From NCBI GenBank assembly GCA_020444265.1, contig JAHLLH010000001.1, positions 620,001-684,000 on the forward strand: a stretch of DNA of 64,000 nt, in the 5' to 3' direction. This document shows positions 53,371 through 63,295 of this stretch, piece by piece (position 1 is the first letter of the stretch; the number at the start of each line of letters is the position of its first letter). A program made the translations under genes and the position numbers. This DNA is from a bacterium (GTDB lineage: Bacteria > Electryoneota > Electryoneia > Electryoneales > Electryoneaceae). The notes beneath the pieces are model-generated. The model did no database searches. It saw only the letters and a program-made list of their open reading frames with translations, and had not been told where the DNA came from.

Positions 53371-54129
53371 CTACCCCTCGTTCGCGATTTGCTCAACGAT
53401 TTCGGGGCTGATATCGAAGTTGGAATAGACCTTCTGGACATCGTCGCAATCGTCTAACGCATCCATCAACTTCATCAAGGTTCGTGCGTGCTTCTCTTCC
53501 ACTTCGACATAGTTCTGCGGAACCATGGTCACCTCCGACGAGGTCGGTTCAATCCCGAGGGCCACAATCGCATCGTTGATGCTAACCAGGTCATTCGGGT
53601 CACCGGTTACCGTAAAGGTGCCATCATCTTCCGGGACCACATCTTCCGCGCCAGCCTCGAGGGCAGCTTCCATGATGGTATCCTCGTCCTTCTCGCCCGG
53701 ATCGAGCTCGACTACAGCTTTACGATCGAACATGAAGGCGACTGCATTCGATTCCGCCAGGTTGCCGCCGAACTTCGAGAAGATGTGACGGACTTCCGAG
53801 ACGGTACGGTTCCGATTGTCGGTAATCGCATCGATCAGAACCGCGCAACCGCCAGGACCATAGCCCTCGTAGGTCAGTTCCTCGTAGGCCTGCCCTTCCA
53901 ACTCCCCCGTACCCTTCTTGATCGCACGGGTGATGTTGTCGTTCGGCATGTTCGCCGATTTCGCCTTATCGATGGCAAGACGAAGGCGTGGGTTGGCATC
54001 GGGATCCCCGCTTCCCATTCGGGCAGCGATGGTTATTTCACGAATCAAGCGTGTAAAAACACGTGCGCGGGCGGCATCAGTCGCACCCTTTTTGCGCTTA
54101 ATAGTTGCCCATTTTGAATGGCCGGACAT
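53371..54129 (-). CDS. yebC: YebC/PmpR-family regulatory protein
   Basis: 252 residues. MSGHSKWATIKRKKGATDAARARVFTRLIREITIAARMG is the family's N-terminus; NITRAIKKGTGE, YEGYGPGGCAVLIDAITDNRNRTVSEVRHIFSKFGGNL and AYKF-like FMFDRKAVVEL follow. Members have been described as transcription regulators and, for some, as factors easing translation of proline stretches. It is a single cytosolic protein. Confidence 0.97.
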   Translation of the reverse strand: MSGHSKWATIKRKKGATDAARARVFTRLIREITIAARMGSGDPDANPRLRLAIDKAKSANMPNDNITRAIKKGTGELEGQAYEELTYEGYGPGGCAVLIDAITDNRNRTVSEVRHIFSKFGGNLAESNAVAFMFDRKAVVELDPGEKDEDTIMEAALEAGAEDVVPEDDGTFTVTGDPNDLVSINDAIVALGIEPTSSEVTMVPQNYVEVEEKHARTLMKLMDALDDCDDVQKVYSNFDISPEIVEQIANEG

Positions 54130-54201
54130 GCTTCAGCCCTCTATATCTGGTTGCCTGCCCGGAAGCTGCCCGTGACAGGGTGCATGGTAATGTACGTATC
54201 G

Positions 54202-54624
54202 TTAACCGTCGTGACGGTTCTCGCGAACCCAGTCACGAATGTAATCAATCGGCTCCTGCGTCGTAGAACCAGGACCAAACAGACGACCCGTACCCATCTC
54301 CATCAGGGTTTCAATGTCCTCGTCTGGAATGATTCCACCGCCTGTCAGCAGGACATCATCCAACCCGCTCTCTTTCATCTTCTCGAGAACACGTCGGAAC
54401 TGGGTCATGTGGGCACCAGACAGGATGGAAAGTGCAATGACATCCGCATCTTCCTGCAACGCTGCTTCCACAATCATATCAGGTGTTTGACGCAAACCGG
54501 TGTAGATCACCTCGAAACCAGCATCCCGGAAGGCTGCTGCCAGGACTTTTGCACCACGATCGTGGCCATCCAGCCCAGGCTTGGCGAGAACGATTCGGAT
54601 CTTTTTCTCTTCCTGTTGACTCAT
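54202..54624 (-). CDS. Methylmalonyl-CoA-mutase-type B12-binding small subunit
   Basis: 140 residues from ATG 54624 behind AGGA; the track start is 31 codons earlier. [22 protein letters not shown] carries DxHxxG (the His that ligates cobalt), [12 protein letters not shown] the second motif, and [21 protein letters not shown] the GG motif. It is the detached cobalamin domain of a two-chain acyl-CoA mutase whose catalytic chain is encoded at 60524-62236, with the giant kinase gene between them. Confidence 0.94.
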   Translation of the reverse strand: MSQQEEKKIRIVLAKPGLDGHDRGAKVLAAAFRDAGFEVIYTGLRQTPDMIVEAALQEDADVIALSILSGAHMTQFRRVLEKMKESGLDDVLLTGGGIIPDEDIETLMEMGTGRLFGPGSTTQEPIDYIRDWVRENRHDG

Positions 54625-54734
54625 CACATTTCCTGTTTGGATCGTAGTTCGTTGCACGTGCGAAATTACGCCATAGGACGACACTTCCGCCACATTGTCA
54701 GGAGCCTCATCGGGCATTCAACCCGAATGTGTCT

Positions 54735-57700
54735 CTATTCCAGAACTTCCGCAAGGACTGATCCCAGATCTTGCAAGCGATAGGGTTTGGCCACCACCCC
54801 CTTAAAACCGAAATCAAGGTAGTTCGACATGATCGGATCGTTCGAATAGCCACTCGACACGATAGCCTTGACACCCGGATCAAGTTTTCGGAGATGGGAG
54901 ATCGTTTCCTCACCACCCATCCCCCCCGGGATGGTAAGATCCATGATTACCGCAACATAGGGCTTTTCCTCCATCCGGGCCTGAAGATACTTCTCGATGG
55001 CGCTGGAGCCATCACTTGCCACATCCACAGTAAAGCCAAGTTCCTTCAACATGACGGTGGCAACTTCCTGCACAGATTGTTCATCATCCATCACGAGGAT
55101 ACGACCTTCCCCATGGTAAAGTGCATTCGGCTGAACCTTTGGCTCATGGTTCGCAGTCTCCGCGGCGGGCAGGTAAATCTCGAACTTCGTTCCCTTCCCC
55201 ACTTCCGAATGGACAGCCATGAACCCACTGTGCTTTTGTACAATAGAGAAGGATGTTGCCAATCCCAGTCCGCTGCCACGCTGTTTGGTGGTAAAGAATG
55301 GATCGAACACCTTCTGCAAGTGGTCTGCAGGGATGCCCACCCCTTCATCTTTTACTGTGACATAGATATACCGGCCGGGATTGAGCGGCAGAGTCGACTC
55401 CTCATGAACGAGATGGTTTCGCATGCGAATTTCAATTTTGCCACCATTGGGCATCGCCTGGTCAGCGTTAATCACCAGGTTGTGAAAAACACGGCCTACC
55501 TGACCACTATCGACGTCCGCCGCCCATAGGTCTGTTGCGATATCGAACTCGCTCAAAACGTTTGAACCACGCAGCGCAAACCCTGCGGATTCACGTACGA
55601 GTCCCTCCAGGTTTGTGGATTTTCTGACTGGCTCACCGCCGCGGCTGAAGGTTAACAACTGCTGTGTCAGGTCACGGGCTCGCATCGCCGCGTTTTCAGC
55701 CTCTGTCAAACGTTCGTGAATCAGTCCGACGTCATCCTGAATTAAACGGGCGATGGAAATATTTCCGAGCACAGCTGCGAGGATGTTGTTGAAGTCATGT
55801 GCAATCCCTCCGGCGAGTACGCCCACCGACTCAAGCCGCTCGATTTTGGACATCTCTTCTTCAAGCTTGCGCTGATCGGTCACATCCCGGAAAACAACCA
55901 CCACACCAATAACTTCACCATGGACATCATGGATGGGTGCGGCGCTTCCAAGGAGGATCACATCCCTCCCACTCCGGGACTGGAGCAGGGTTTCACGGGT
56001 CCAGCCTTCCAACGAGCCTCGTTGTATAACTCGTTGCACGGGGTCAGGTAATTCCTTGCCTGTGTCTGGATCATAGGTTTTGAAAACAGTTGAAAAAGGC
56101 TCGCCTGATGCAGCGTTACTCGACCATCCTGTAATCTCCTCCGCTGCCTGGTTCATCATGACAACCTGGCCGGATACATCTGTTGTGATCACCCCCTCAC
56201 CGATCGAGCTGAGGGTAACCGCGAGACGTTCTTTTTCCTCGGCAAGGTCTGCGACTGCACGCTTCTGTGGGGTGATGTCACGGTAAATCGCGTAGAGCGC
56301 GATCACTTTGTCATCCACAACGATGGGTGAGCCGAGCAGGGAAGTCTCAACGAATGTGCCATCTTTGCGTACACAACGTGTCTCATCAAGACGAACCAGC
56401 TCACCCTTCGCAATGCGTTTCAAGGCATGGAGATGCTCACCTTCATCCTCATTTTCATCCTTAGGAATAATCCACTCACCAATCGAACGGCTGAGTGCAT
56501 CAGAAGAGGTAAACCCGAAAAGCTCGGTAAACTCCCGGTTGACTCGGATTGCGCGTAGACGAGGATCGAGCAGTACAATCGCTTCCGGAGATCGTTCAAA
56601 GAGCTGCTCCAGATAAATCCTGTTGATTTCCGCACGCTGCTCGCTACGCTTCTGCTCAGTCACATCCAGCGCAACACAAATTCCACCCACAACATTCCCG
56701 TCAGCATCCAACAAGGGGGAACTGCGTGCAGAGACGTAAAGCTCCCAGCGAGTAGTTCTCGTTTTATATGGTCCTGAATATTCTTCAGATTTTCCTTCGA
56801 TGGCGGCTTTCAACATGGGGGTTAAACATTGGTCTGGAAGATCAAGCAGATTCAAACCCACAAGCTGCTCAACCGGCACACCCACCATTTGGCCGATCTT
56901 GCTGTTCAGATTGATCATTTTTAAATCACGGTCAAAGAGGAAGACCCCAACGGCGGCCTGCTCAAACAAAGCGCGATACCGCGCTTCAGACACCATTAAC
57001 TCCTTCTCCGCACGATTGGATTCTACCATTCCAGCTATCTGGCCGGAGATAAATTCCATCAACTCTAAATCATTATCACTCAGCAGATGAGGATTCGTAT
57101 AGCTTACAACAGAGAGGACACCGAAGACCTTTTCACCACTTCGTAGTGGCACACCCAGCCAGGTCTTTGGCAAATGTTTCCAGGTACCGATTACACCTTC
57201 TTCTTCCAACTGATGATAGTCGGATCTGTCGATCAAAATCGATTTCCCTGTGGAACGAACATGATCCGTCAAAGACTCTTTCAGTGGATAGTATTTTTCG
57301 GGATCGTAATCGTAATACTGGTCAATATGGTAGGGGAATGCGTAGGCATCGAGCTCTGAATTGTAGAGTGCGATGGAGAAGTTGTCGACCTCAATAAGCC
57401 GTCCCAGTTGCTGATGAACCAGCCCGTACAGGGTCGTACTCTCTATACCGGTCGCCGCCGCCCGCGCGATCTCGTATAGAACACTCTGTAAACGTTCACT
57501 GCGTTTTCGCAGAGAAATGTCCCGATAAATGAGGAAATAGGCAACCGGCTCTTTCTCCATCAAGACGGGCCCGCCCAGGATCGAGACTTCGATCAACTCG
57601 CCCGACTTGTTCTGTCGAATCGTTTCCAGATTGACCCGATCTGCCTGCTTGATCCTGCTCTTCAGGTCAATACTTTCGGCGCCCTCTTTCGGCAGAAGAT

Positions 57701-60473
57701 TTATGTGACTCAGCTTTTTCCCAGGCAGGTCGGCAACATCGTATCCGAACAACCTGCCGAATTCATCATTCACACGAAGGATTCTCAGGCTTGGGTCAAC
57801 AAATAGAATTGCTTCCGGCGCATCCTGGAACAGGTGATGAGAATACGCACGCTGCAATTCAAGTTCCTGCTCAGTTTCCTTTTTCTCGGTCATATCTTCG
57901 ATCATGACCAATCCGCCCAGAATGGACTGATCGCTGCCGTAGAGTGGAGAAATGGAACCCGTAAGCCATCGTGAAACGCTCGAATCAAGTGAGGTAAACT
58001 GACCATCAATTCGTTCAGTCTGACCCTTGATTGCTCTTTTCGCAATCCTCATAAACCGTCGATCAGCAAGGTCACGAAGATTCAATCCGATGAGTTGAGC
58101 CGTCTTCAGCTGGAACATATCCATAAGCCGGTCATTTGAATCGATGACATGAAAATCGCGGTCAAACAGGAGAATGCCAAGTGGGCTCTGACGGAAGAGG
58201 GTGCGATAACGTTCCTCCGATGTAGTCATCGCATCCTGCCAACGGCGATGCTCGATCGCAGTTGCGATATGGCCTGAAACGAACTCAAGCAGGTCCATAT
58301 CTTGATCGGAGTAGGCAAACTCACGATTGTAACTTTGAACAACTACTACCCCGATGGTGCCTTCTGGCGTCCGTAGCGGCACCCCCAACCAGGAGTCTGC
58401 TAAAGGACCAACAACTTTAATGTTTTTCAATTTGACCAGCTCGCGCAGTTCAGCCTCAGTGCCAGTCAGTAACGGTCCATTCTTCCTCACATAATCAGTT
58501 AAGCTGTCCGGCAGCTCAACTTCAAGTGATTGATCCAGTGTCTCCTGCTCGTCAACAAAATATGCGAACTGGTAGAGGCTACGGTTGGAATTGTAGAGGG
58601 CAACATAAAAGTTCGTTGTATCAATTAGATGGCTGACTTCTTCATGGATAATCTTCAGCAGCTCATTCAAGTCGCTTGATGTAGAAGAGGCTTCCGAGAT
58701 ATGAAACAGCGCAGTTTGAAGCTTGGCGCTCCGCGTCTGCTGGGTGATATCCCGATAGACCCAGTACGATCCTGCAAGATGATTGTCGATCCGAATGGGT
58801 GTTCCAAGGATACTGACTTCGAACTCGTTCCCGTTTTTTTGGCGACGTACGGATTCGAGGGCGACGCTCTCGCTCTCCTCAACTGCCTGTACCAGGGAAG
58901 TGCTTTCCTCCAGAAACCTCTCGGGTACGATCAGCGTGTTCTTCTCCCCTATTAGTTCCTCTTTCGTAAACCCAAACATCCTTGAAAACTCACGGTTTAC
59001 GGATATAATGCGGTCGTTCGAGTCTACAAATACAATCCCCTCAGGACTGTTCTCGATGAATCGTTCCAAGTGCGCCTTCTGAATCGACAGATCGGTCTCG
59101 ACTTGACGTCGTACAGTAATATCTCGTTGCGCTCCCCAAATTTGGACCAACCTGTCATCTTCGATAATCCCAATGAGCTGGTTCAGGTATACTCGTTGAT
59201 TCCCGCCTTCCAGCTCTTCCCAGGATTCCCCATCGGTCATTCTGTACCCCTCACTTATAAAACGGGAGAGAGAGGCGTTCGACTTCTCGGAAATATTCCG
59301 TGCTGGTATATCTAAAAGCGTTTTACCAAGTAAATCCTGTTTATTCTTCAGGTTATACATTTGAAGGAAGGTGGCATTGCATTCGATGAAACGACCTGTC
59401 TGAGCAATCATACTCACCTGCTCATCAACAGGTAGAGATGTCAAAAGGGGCGAATCAAGCTGAATACACCAGATCCCTTCTACACTCTTTTCGATAAAGG
59501 TGGAAAAACGTTCCTCGCTACTCTGAAGGGCCTGCACGACTCGACGCCGTTCTAAAGTTGTTGCTACGGCTGCCGACACAAACTCGAGAACTTCGAGATC
59601 TGCATATGTGTAAGCATTCGGATCAGAGTAATGCTGTAGACCAACCACTCCGATCACCCCTTGGGGTGTCACCAGTGGTGCGGCCATCCAGACTTCGGAT
59701 GGGTGCCCCTTCCTTACCACCTCTTTTTGCCGGACCAATTCCTTGTAACGATCCGGGCCAACAAGCATCGGTTCACCGCTGCGGCGAACAATATCGGTCA
59801 AGGTGTTTTTCAGTGGCCCGCTATCGGGACGTTTCTCGACCTCATTTTTGAAATATGGAAACTCATATACCCCCGATGGTTCATCATACAACGCGACGAA
59901 AAAATTGTGCGTATCGAACAGGGAGGACAGCCGTTCCCGCATCAGGTTGATCAATTCTTCGAGATCACTCGTACGACTGATCGCTTCGGACAGGTCTGCG
60001 AGCTGGGAACGAACTCGTTCTGCCTGCTTTTGCTCTGTTACATCCACCAGAGTCATTGCAAGCAGGTAGTTGTCGGCAATATTGACACGCTGGTGCAATA
60101 CCCGGAGGTCTCGGTGGACAATGGGGGAAAGCTGAATGGAATAAACCTGATCGGTGACCATCTCATCAAGCAGATCACCAGGATCAAGCAAGGGGTTGTC
60201 TTCCTGAAGGCTGACAACGTTCTTTAGTCGTTTCCCGCGGAGACGACTTGGTGGTCTTTCCAGAAACATGGACGCTGCTGTATTTGTCTCGATGATGACC
60301 CCTGAATCAGGGTCCAGCAGCAGTTTTGGCTGGGGATCAGCAAGAAACATCTCGAGCATTGGCCGGTACATTTCTGCATGGAGCTGCCCAGAGGTGGTCT
60401 TACGTTCCACCCATTTCTCCAGTCGCGCCAGAGTTCTTCCTGCAGCGTCCTTCCCAGCCCTCTTTGCAGCCAT
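54735..60473 (-). CDS. Giant cytosolic hybrid histidine kinase with three GAF-PAS-PAS modules
   Basis: 1912 residues, no signal or transmembrane helix. By eye: PAS (about 44-150); GAF 155-310, PAS 318-458, PAS 468-578; GAF 585-745, PAS 752-865, PAS 875-990; GAF 995-1155, PAS 1162-1275, PAS 1286-1404; PAS 1410-1535; HisKA with GGIAHDFNN (His1559); HATPase (DEGVGI 1709, GSGLGLA 1734); receiver with acidic pair Asp1796/1797, phosphoacceptor Asp1845 and Lys1896. The repeated modules share phrases (DNF.IALY, DLLEFVSG, SILG.P, YRDI). It lies 50 nt after the mutase large subunit on the same strand. Because its output is a receiver, it needs a downstream Hpt or regulator, not seen here. Confidence 0.95.
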   Translation of the reverse strand: MAAKRAGKDAAGRTLARLEKWVERKTTSGQLHAEMYRPMLEMFLADPQPKLLLDPDSGVIIETNTAASMFLERPPSRLRGKRLKNVVSLQEDNPLLDPGDLLDEMVTDQVYSIQLSPIVHRDLRVLHQRVNIADNYLLAMTLVDVTEQKQAERVRSQLADLSEAISRTSDLEELINLMRERLSSLFDTHNFFVALYDEPSGVYEFPYFKNEVEKRPDSGPLKNTLTDIVRRSGEPMLVGPDRYKELVRQKEVVRKGHPSEVWMAAPLVTPQGVIGVVGLQHYSDPNAYTYADLEVLEFVSAAVATTLERRRVVQALQSSEERFSTFIEKSVEGIWCIQLDSPLLTSLPVDEQVSMIAQTGRFIECNATFLQMYNLKNKQDLLGKTLLDIPARNISEKSNASLSRFISEGYRMTDGESWEELEGGNQRVYLNQLIGIIEDDRLVQIWGAQRDITVRRQVETDLSIQKAHLERFIENSPEGIVFVDSNDRIISVNREFSRMFGFTKEELIGEKNTLIVPERFLEESTSLVQAVEESESVALESVRRQKNGNEFEVSILGTPIRIDNHLAGSYWVYRDITQQTRSAKLQTALFHISEASSTSSDLNELLKIIHEEVSHLIDTTNFYVALYNSNRSLYQFAYFVDEQETLDQSLEVELPDSLTDYVRKNGPLLTGTEAELRELVKLKNIKVVGPLADSWLGVPLRTPEGTIGVVVVQSYNREFAYSDQDMDLLEFVSGHIATAIEHRRWQDAMTTSEERYRTLFRQSPLGILLFDRDFHVIDSNDRLMDMFQLKTAQLIGLNLRDLADRRFMRIAKRAIKGQTERIDGQFTSLDSSVSRWLTGSISPLYGSDQSILGGLVMIEDMTEKKETEQELELQRAYSHHLFQDAPEAILFVDPSLRILRVNDEFGRLFGYDVADLPGKKLSHINLLPKEGAESIDLKSRIKQADRVNLETIRQNKSGELIEVSILGGPVLMEKEPVAYFLIYRDISLRKRSERLQSVLYEIARAAATGIESTTLYGLVHQQLGRLIEVDNFSIALYNSELDAYAFPYHIDQYYDYDPEKYYPLKESLTDHVRSTGKSILIDRSDYHQLEEEGVIGTWKHLPKTWLGVPLRSGEKVFGVLSVVSYTNPHLLSDNDLELMEFISGQIAGMVESNRAEKELMVSEARYRALFEQAAVGVFLFDRDLKMINLNSKIGQMVGVPVEQLVGLNLLDLPDQCLTPMLKAAIEGKSEEYSGPYKTRTTRWELYVSARSSPLLDADGNVVGGICVALDVTEQKRSEQRAEINRIYLEQLFERSPEAIVLLDPRLRAIRVNREFTELFGFTSSDALSRSIGEWIIPKDENEDEGEHLHALKRIAKGELVRLDETRCVRKDGTFVETSLLGSPIVVDDKVIALYAIYRDITPQKRAVADLAEEKERLAVTLSSIGEGVITTDVSGQVVMMNQAAEEITGWSSNAASGEPFSTVFKTYDPDTGKELPDPVQRVIQRGSLEGWTRETLLQSRSGRDVILLGSAAPIHDVHGEVIGVVVVFRDVTDQRKLEEEMSKIERLESVGVLAGGIAHDFNNILAAVLGNISIARLIQDDVGLIHERLTEAENAAMRARDLTQQLLTFSRGGEPVRKSTNLEGLVRESAGFALRGSNVLSEFDIATDLWAADVDSGQVGRVFHNLVINADQAMPNGGKIEIRMRNHLVHEESTLPLNPGRYIYVTVKDEGVGIPADHLQKVFDPFFTTKQRGSGLGLATSFSIVQKHSGFMAVHSEVGKGTKFEIYLPAAETANHEPKVQPNALYHGEGRILVMDDEQSVQEVATVMLKELGFTVDVASDGSSAIEKYLQARMEEKPYVAVIMDLTIPGGMGGEETISHLRKLDPGVKAIVSSGYSNDPIMSNYLDFGFKGVVAKPYRLQDLGSVLAEVLE

Positions 60474-60523
60474 TCCTGACCTTCCCAGCGTTCACGTAAC
60501 CGAAAAGGGGTGCATTTTATGTT

Positions 60524-62236
60524 CTAGAAATAAGCCGTCTCGACGTAGGTACCATAGACATCTTCCATCAGGCTGACCATCTCGCCAAGGGTCACGTCCG
60601 CATGGGCACATTCAATCAGACTCGGCATGACGTTGGCCCCATCTTCGCAAGCTGTGCGAAGATTTTTCATTGTCTCTTCGACTTTGACATTGTCACGTCG
60701 CTCTCGAAGCTCCTTCAGGCGCTGACGCTGACGATCTCCGACTTCCTCACCGATTTTCAGGATCGGGATGTCAATCTTCTCACCGCTATCTTTAAAGCGG
60801 TTCATCCCGACGACAACCCGTTCACCACGATCAAGCTCCTGCTGGTGGCGGTATGCCGCTCGGGCAATTTCTTTCTGGAAGAAACCGTTTTCAATTCCCG
60901 CAACGACTCCACCCATGTCGTCGATCCGCTTGATGTATTCCTGGGCTTCGCTCTCCATTTTATCGGTCATCCACTCGACAAAGTAGCTGCCTCCCAGTGG
61001 ATCCATGGTATTCGCAACACCAGTCTCGTACCCAAGAATCTGCTGGGTGCGAAGTGCTATCTTCACTGCCTTCTCAGAAGGGAGTGCAAGCGTTTCATCC
61101 ATTGAATTGGTATGTAGGGATTGAGTTCCACCCAAGACGCCTGCGAGTGCTTCGACGGCCGTACGAACGATGTTGTTCTCCGGTTGCTGAGCCGTCAGGC
61201 TGCATCCAGCCGTCTGAGTGTGGAAACGTAGCAGCCAGGAACGTTCTTTCTCGGCACCGTAGCGATTCTTCATTCGATCCGCATAGATTCGACGTGCCGC
61301 TCGGAATTTTCCGATCTCTTCAAAGAAATCTATGTGGCTGTTGAAAAAGTGAGACAGACGGGGTGCGAAGGTGTCAACTGGCAAACCGCGCTTCATCGTT
61401 TCTTCGATGTAGCAGAAGCCGTCCGCGAGAGTGAACGCCAATTCCTGCGCCGCTGTCGACCCAGCTTCGCGAATGTGATAGCCGCTAATGGAGACAGAAT
61501 TCCACATCGGCATCTCACGAGTCGCATACTCGATCGTATCGACCACCAGCTTGACACTGGGTTCCGGCGGAAAGATGAATTCTTTCTGGGCGATAAACTC
61601 TTTCAGGATGTCGTTCTGCAATGTCCCGGCGAGTTTATCGCGTGAAATACCCTTCCGTTCAGCAGTCGCAATAAAAAACGCCCATATGATTGCGGCGGGG
61701 CCGTTGATGGTCATGGACGTCGTAATTTTGTCCATGTCGATACCATCGAAGAGGATATCCATATCCTCTCGCGATGAGATCGCGACCCCACACTTGCCCA
61801 CCTCCCCTTCACTTAACGGATCGTCCGCATCACGCCCCATCAGGGTCGGCAGGTCAAATGCTACCGAAAGGCCGGTTTGGCCTTTCTCCAGCAGGAATTT
61901 GTAACGCTGATTGGTCTCTTCCGGCGTACCAAACCCGGCAAATTGACGCATCGTCCACATCTTGCCACGATACATCGTCGGGTGAACGCCGCGAGTAAAT
62001 GGATATTCAGCAGGCCAGGCAAGCTTTTCACGAGGATCCCAACCAGTCTCTTCGAAGTATTCGGGTCCGACTATGTGCGGCACTTCAGCAGAGGAAACTG
62101 TAGTAAACGTTACCCCATCCTGGCGGAACCGTCCCTTAGGCTTGTAGAGATCCTCTTCCCAGCGCTTACGGTCTTCCACGAAGCTTTTCCCTCCGCGATG
62201 GCCATTCCCGTTGGAACCCTTCTTATCGCCGCTCAT
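60524..62236 (-). CDS. Acyl-CoA mutase large subunit (methylmalonyl-CoA mutase family)
   Basis: 570 residues from ATG 62236, behind GAGGAG and overlapping meaB by 14 nt. TIM-barrel landmarks: RGVHPTMYRGKMWTMRQFAGFGTPEETNQRYK, GQTGLSVAFDLPTLMGRDADDP, TTSMTINGPAAIIWAFF, SVSISGYHIREAGSTAAQELAF (catalytic His), RFHTQTAGCSLTAQQPENNIVRTA. The B12 domain is missing and is supplied by the separate small subunit. It interconverts methylmalonyl-CoA and succinyl-CoA or a similar pair; isobutyryl-CoA-type mutases share this split layout, so the substrate is open. Confidence 0.93.
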   Translation of the reverse strand: MSGDKKGSNGNGHRGGKSFVEDRKRWEEDLYKPKGRFRQDGVTFTTVSSAEVPHIVGPEYFEETGWDPREKLAWPAEYPFTRGVHPTMYRGKMWTMRQFAGFGTPEETNQRYKFLLEKGQTGLSVAFDLPTLMGRDADDPLSEGEVGKCGVAISSREDMDILFDGIDMDKITTSMTINGPAAIIWAFFIATAERKGISRDKLAGTLQNDILKEFIAQKEFIFPPEPSVKLVVDTIEYATREMPMWNSVSISGYHIREAGSTAAQELAFTLADGFCYIEETMKRGLPVDTFAPRLSHFFNSHIDFFEEIGKFRAARRIYADRMKNRYGAEKERSWLLRFHTQTAGCSLTAQQPENNIVRTAVEALAGVLGGTQSLHTNSMDETLALPSEKAVKIALRTQQILGYETGVANTMDPLGGSYFVEWMTDKMESEAQEYIKRIDDMGGVVAGIENGFFQKEIARAAYRHQQELDRGERVVVGMNRFKDSGEKIDIPILKIGEEVGDRQRQRLKELRERRDNVKVEETMKNLRTACEDGANVMPSLIECAHADVTLGEMVSLMEDVYGTYVETAYF

Positions 62237-63182
62237 GGCGTATCTCCTCGTAAAAATCGTCAATCAACTGTTCACCCAGCTCGTAGGGGCTGGACGCAGA
62301 AGCTAAACCTTTCACCCGACGCGTATTCCGATCCTCATTCCAAAGCTTTTTACGGATTCCATCTTCGACAAAACGTTTTGTCTTTGCGGCAATACGCGCA
62401 TGCCTCCGCTCTTCGAGCGAACCGGAGTCAATGATGTGCTGACGATGCTCCTGAATCGCTTTGAGCACCTCATCCAGCCCCTCCCCCTTCTCAGCAACTG
62501 TACGAAGGACCGGCGGGCGCCAGCCATCTTCCGGGGCTTTTAGACTAACTGTGCTGACCAGTTCACGGAACGCATGGTCCGCACCATCCCGGTCACACTT
62601 ATTTAATATATATAGATCAGCAATTTCCATCAGTCCGGCTTTCATCGCTTGAATCGCATCTCCGGACTGAGGGACGAGTACCACGATGGTCGTATCCGCC
62701 GAATTTGCCACTTCAAGCTCCGACTGGCCAACACCAACCGTTTCGATGATGATCCGTTCCTTGCCGAATGCATCCATCAGGTCGCATGCCTCGTCCACAC
62801 CCACCGACAATCCACCTAAATGACCGCGTGTTGCCATGCTGCGAATGAAGACACCAGGATCCTGCGAGACCGTTTCCATCCGGACACGATCCCCGAGCAG
62901 CGCACCGCCGGTAAAAGGACTGGTCGGATCGAAGGCGATGACGCCGACTGGAAGTTCTTTTTTCCGATAGGAGCCGACAAGCCGATTAACGAGGGTGCTC
63001 TTGCCAGCACCTGGAGGGCCTGTTACTCCCAGACGCCAAGCATCACCAGTTCTCGGGTAGAGGGTATCGAGGATTTCCGGTACGGATGGATCCCTGTTTT
63101 CGATCCGAGTCAGTAGTCGGGACAGTGACCGTCGATCCCCTTCACGAAAACGCTCCAGCAGTGTCTGATCCAGGTTTTCCAT
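62223..63182 (-). CDS. meaB: MeaB/ArgK-type G-protein chaperone of acyl-CoA mutase
   Basis: 319 residues from ATG 63182 (a TTG six codons upstream is the track start; the ATG is preceded by GGAG only 3 nt away, so the start is uncertain). G1 GVTGPPGAGKSTLVNRL, FDPTSPFTGGALLGDRVRM, METVSQDPGVFIRSMATRGHLGGLS, ETVGVGQSELEV and NKCDRDGAD. It loads cobalamin into and protects the mutase. It overlaps the mutase gene, supporting one functional unit. Confidence 0.95.
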   Translation of the reverse strand: MENLDQTLLERFREGDRRSLSRLLTRIENRDPSVPEILDTLYPRTGDAWRLGVTGPPGAGKSTLVNRLVGSYRKKELPVGVIAFDPTSPFTGGALLGDRVRMETVSQDPGVFIRSMATRGHLGGLSVGVDEACDLMDAFGKERIIIETVGVGQSELEVANSADTTIVVLVPQSGDAIQAMKAGLMEIADLYILNKCDRDGADHAFRELVSTVSLKAPEDGWRPPVLRTVAEKGEGLDEVLKAIQEHRQHIIDSGSLEERRHARIAAKTKRFVEDGIRKKLWNEDRNTRRVKGLASASSPYELGEQLIDDFYEEIRHERR

Positions 63183-63227
63183 GAGCTCCAGGCGTGTCAA
63201 AACATGCAGTCAAGCGGTAAATGAGAT

Positions 63228-63273
63228 ATCCCCGGCGACGAGCAGGTTCACCCTGGACATCGATGCCGGGGAT
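63228..63273. repeat. Hairpin between the Crp/Fnr gene and meaB
   Basis: ATCCCCGGC and GCCGGGGAT pair perfectly across a 28-nt loop that itself contains CAGG-TTCAC-CCTG. No T run follows on either side. It may protect or attenuate transcripts between the regulator and meaB. Confidence 0.55.
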
Positions 63274-63295
63274 GTCGTTCAAGGTCCTGTAACAG

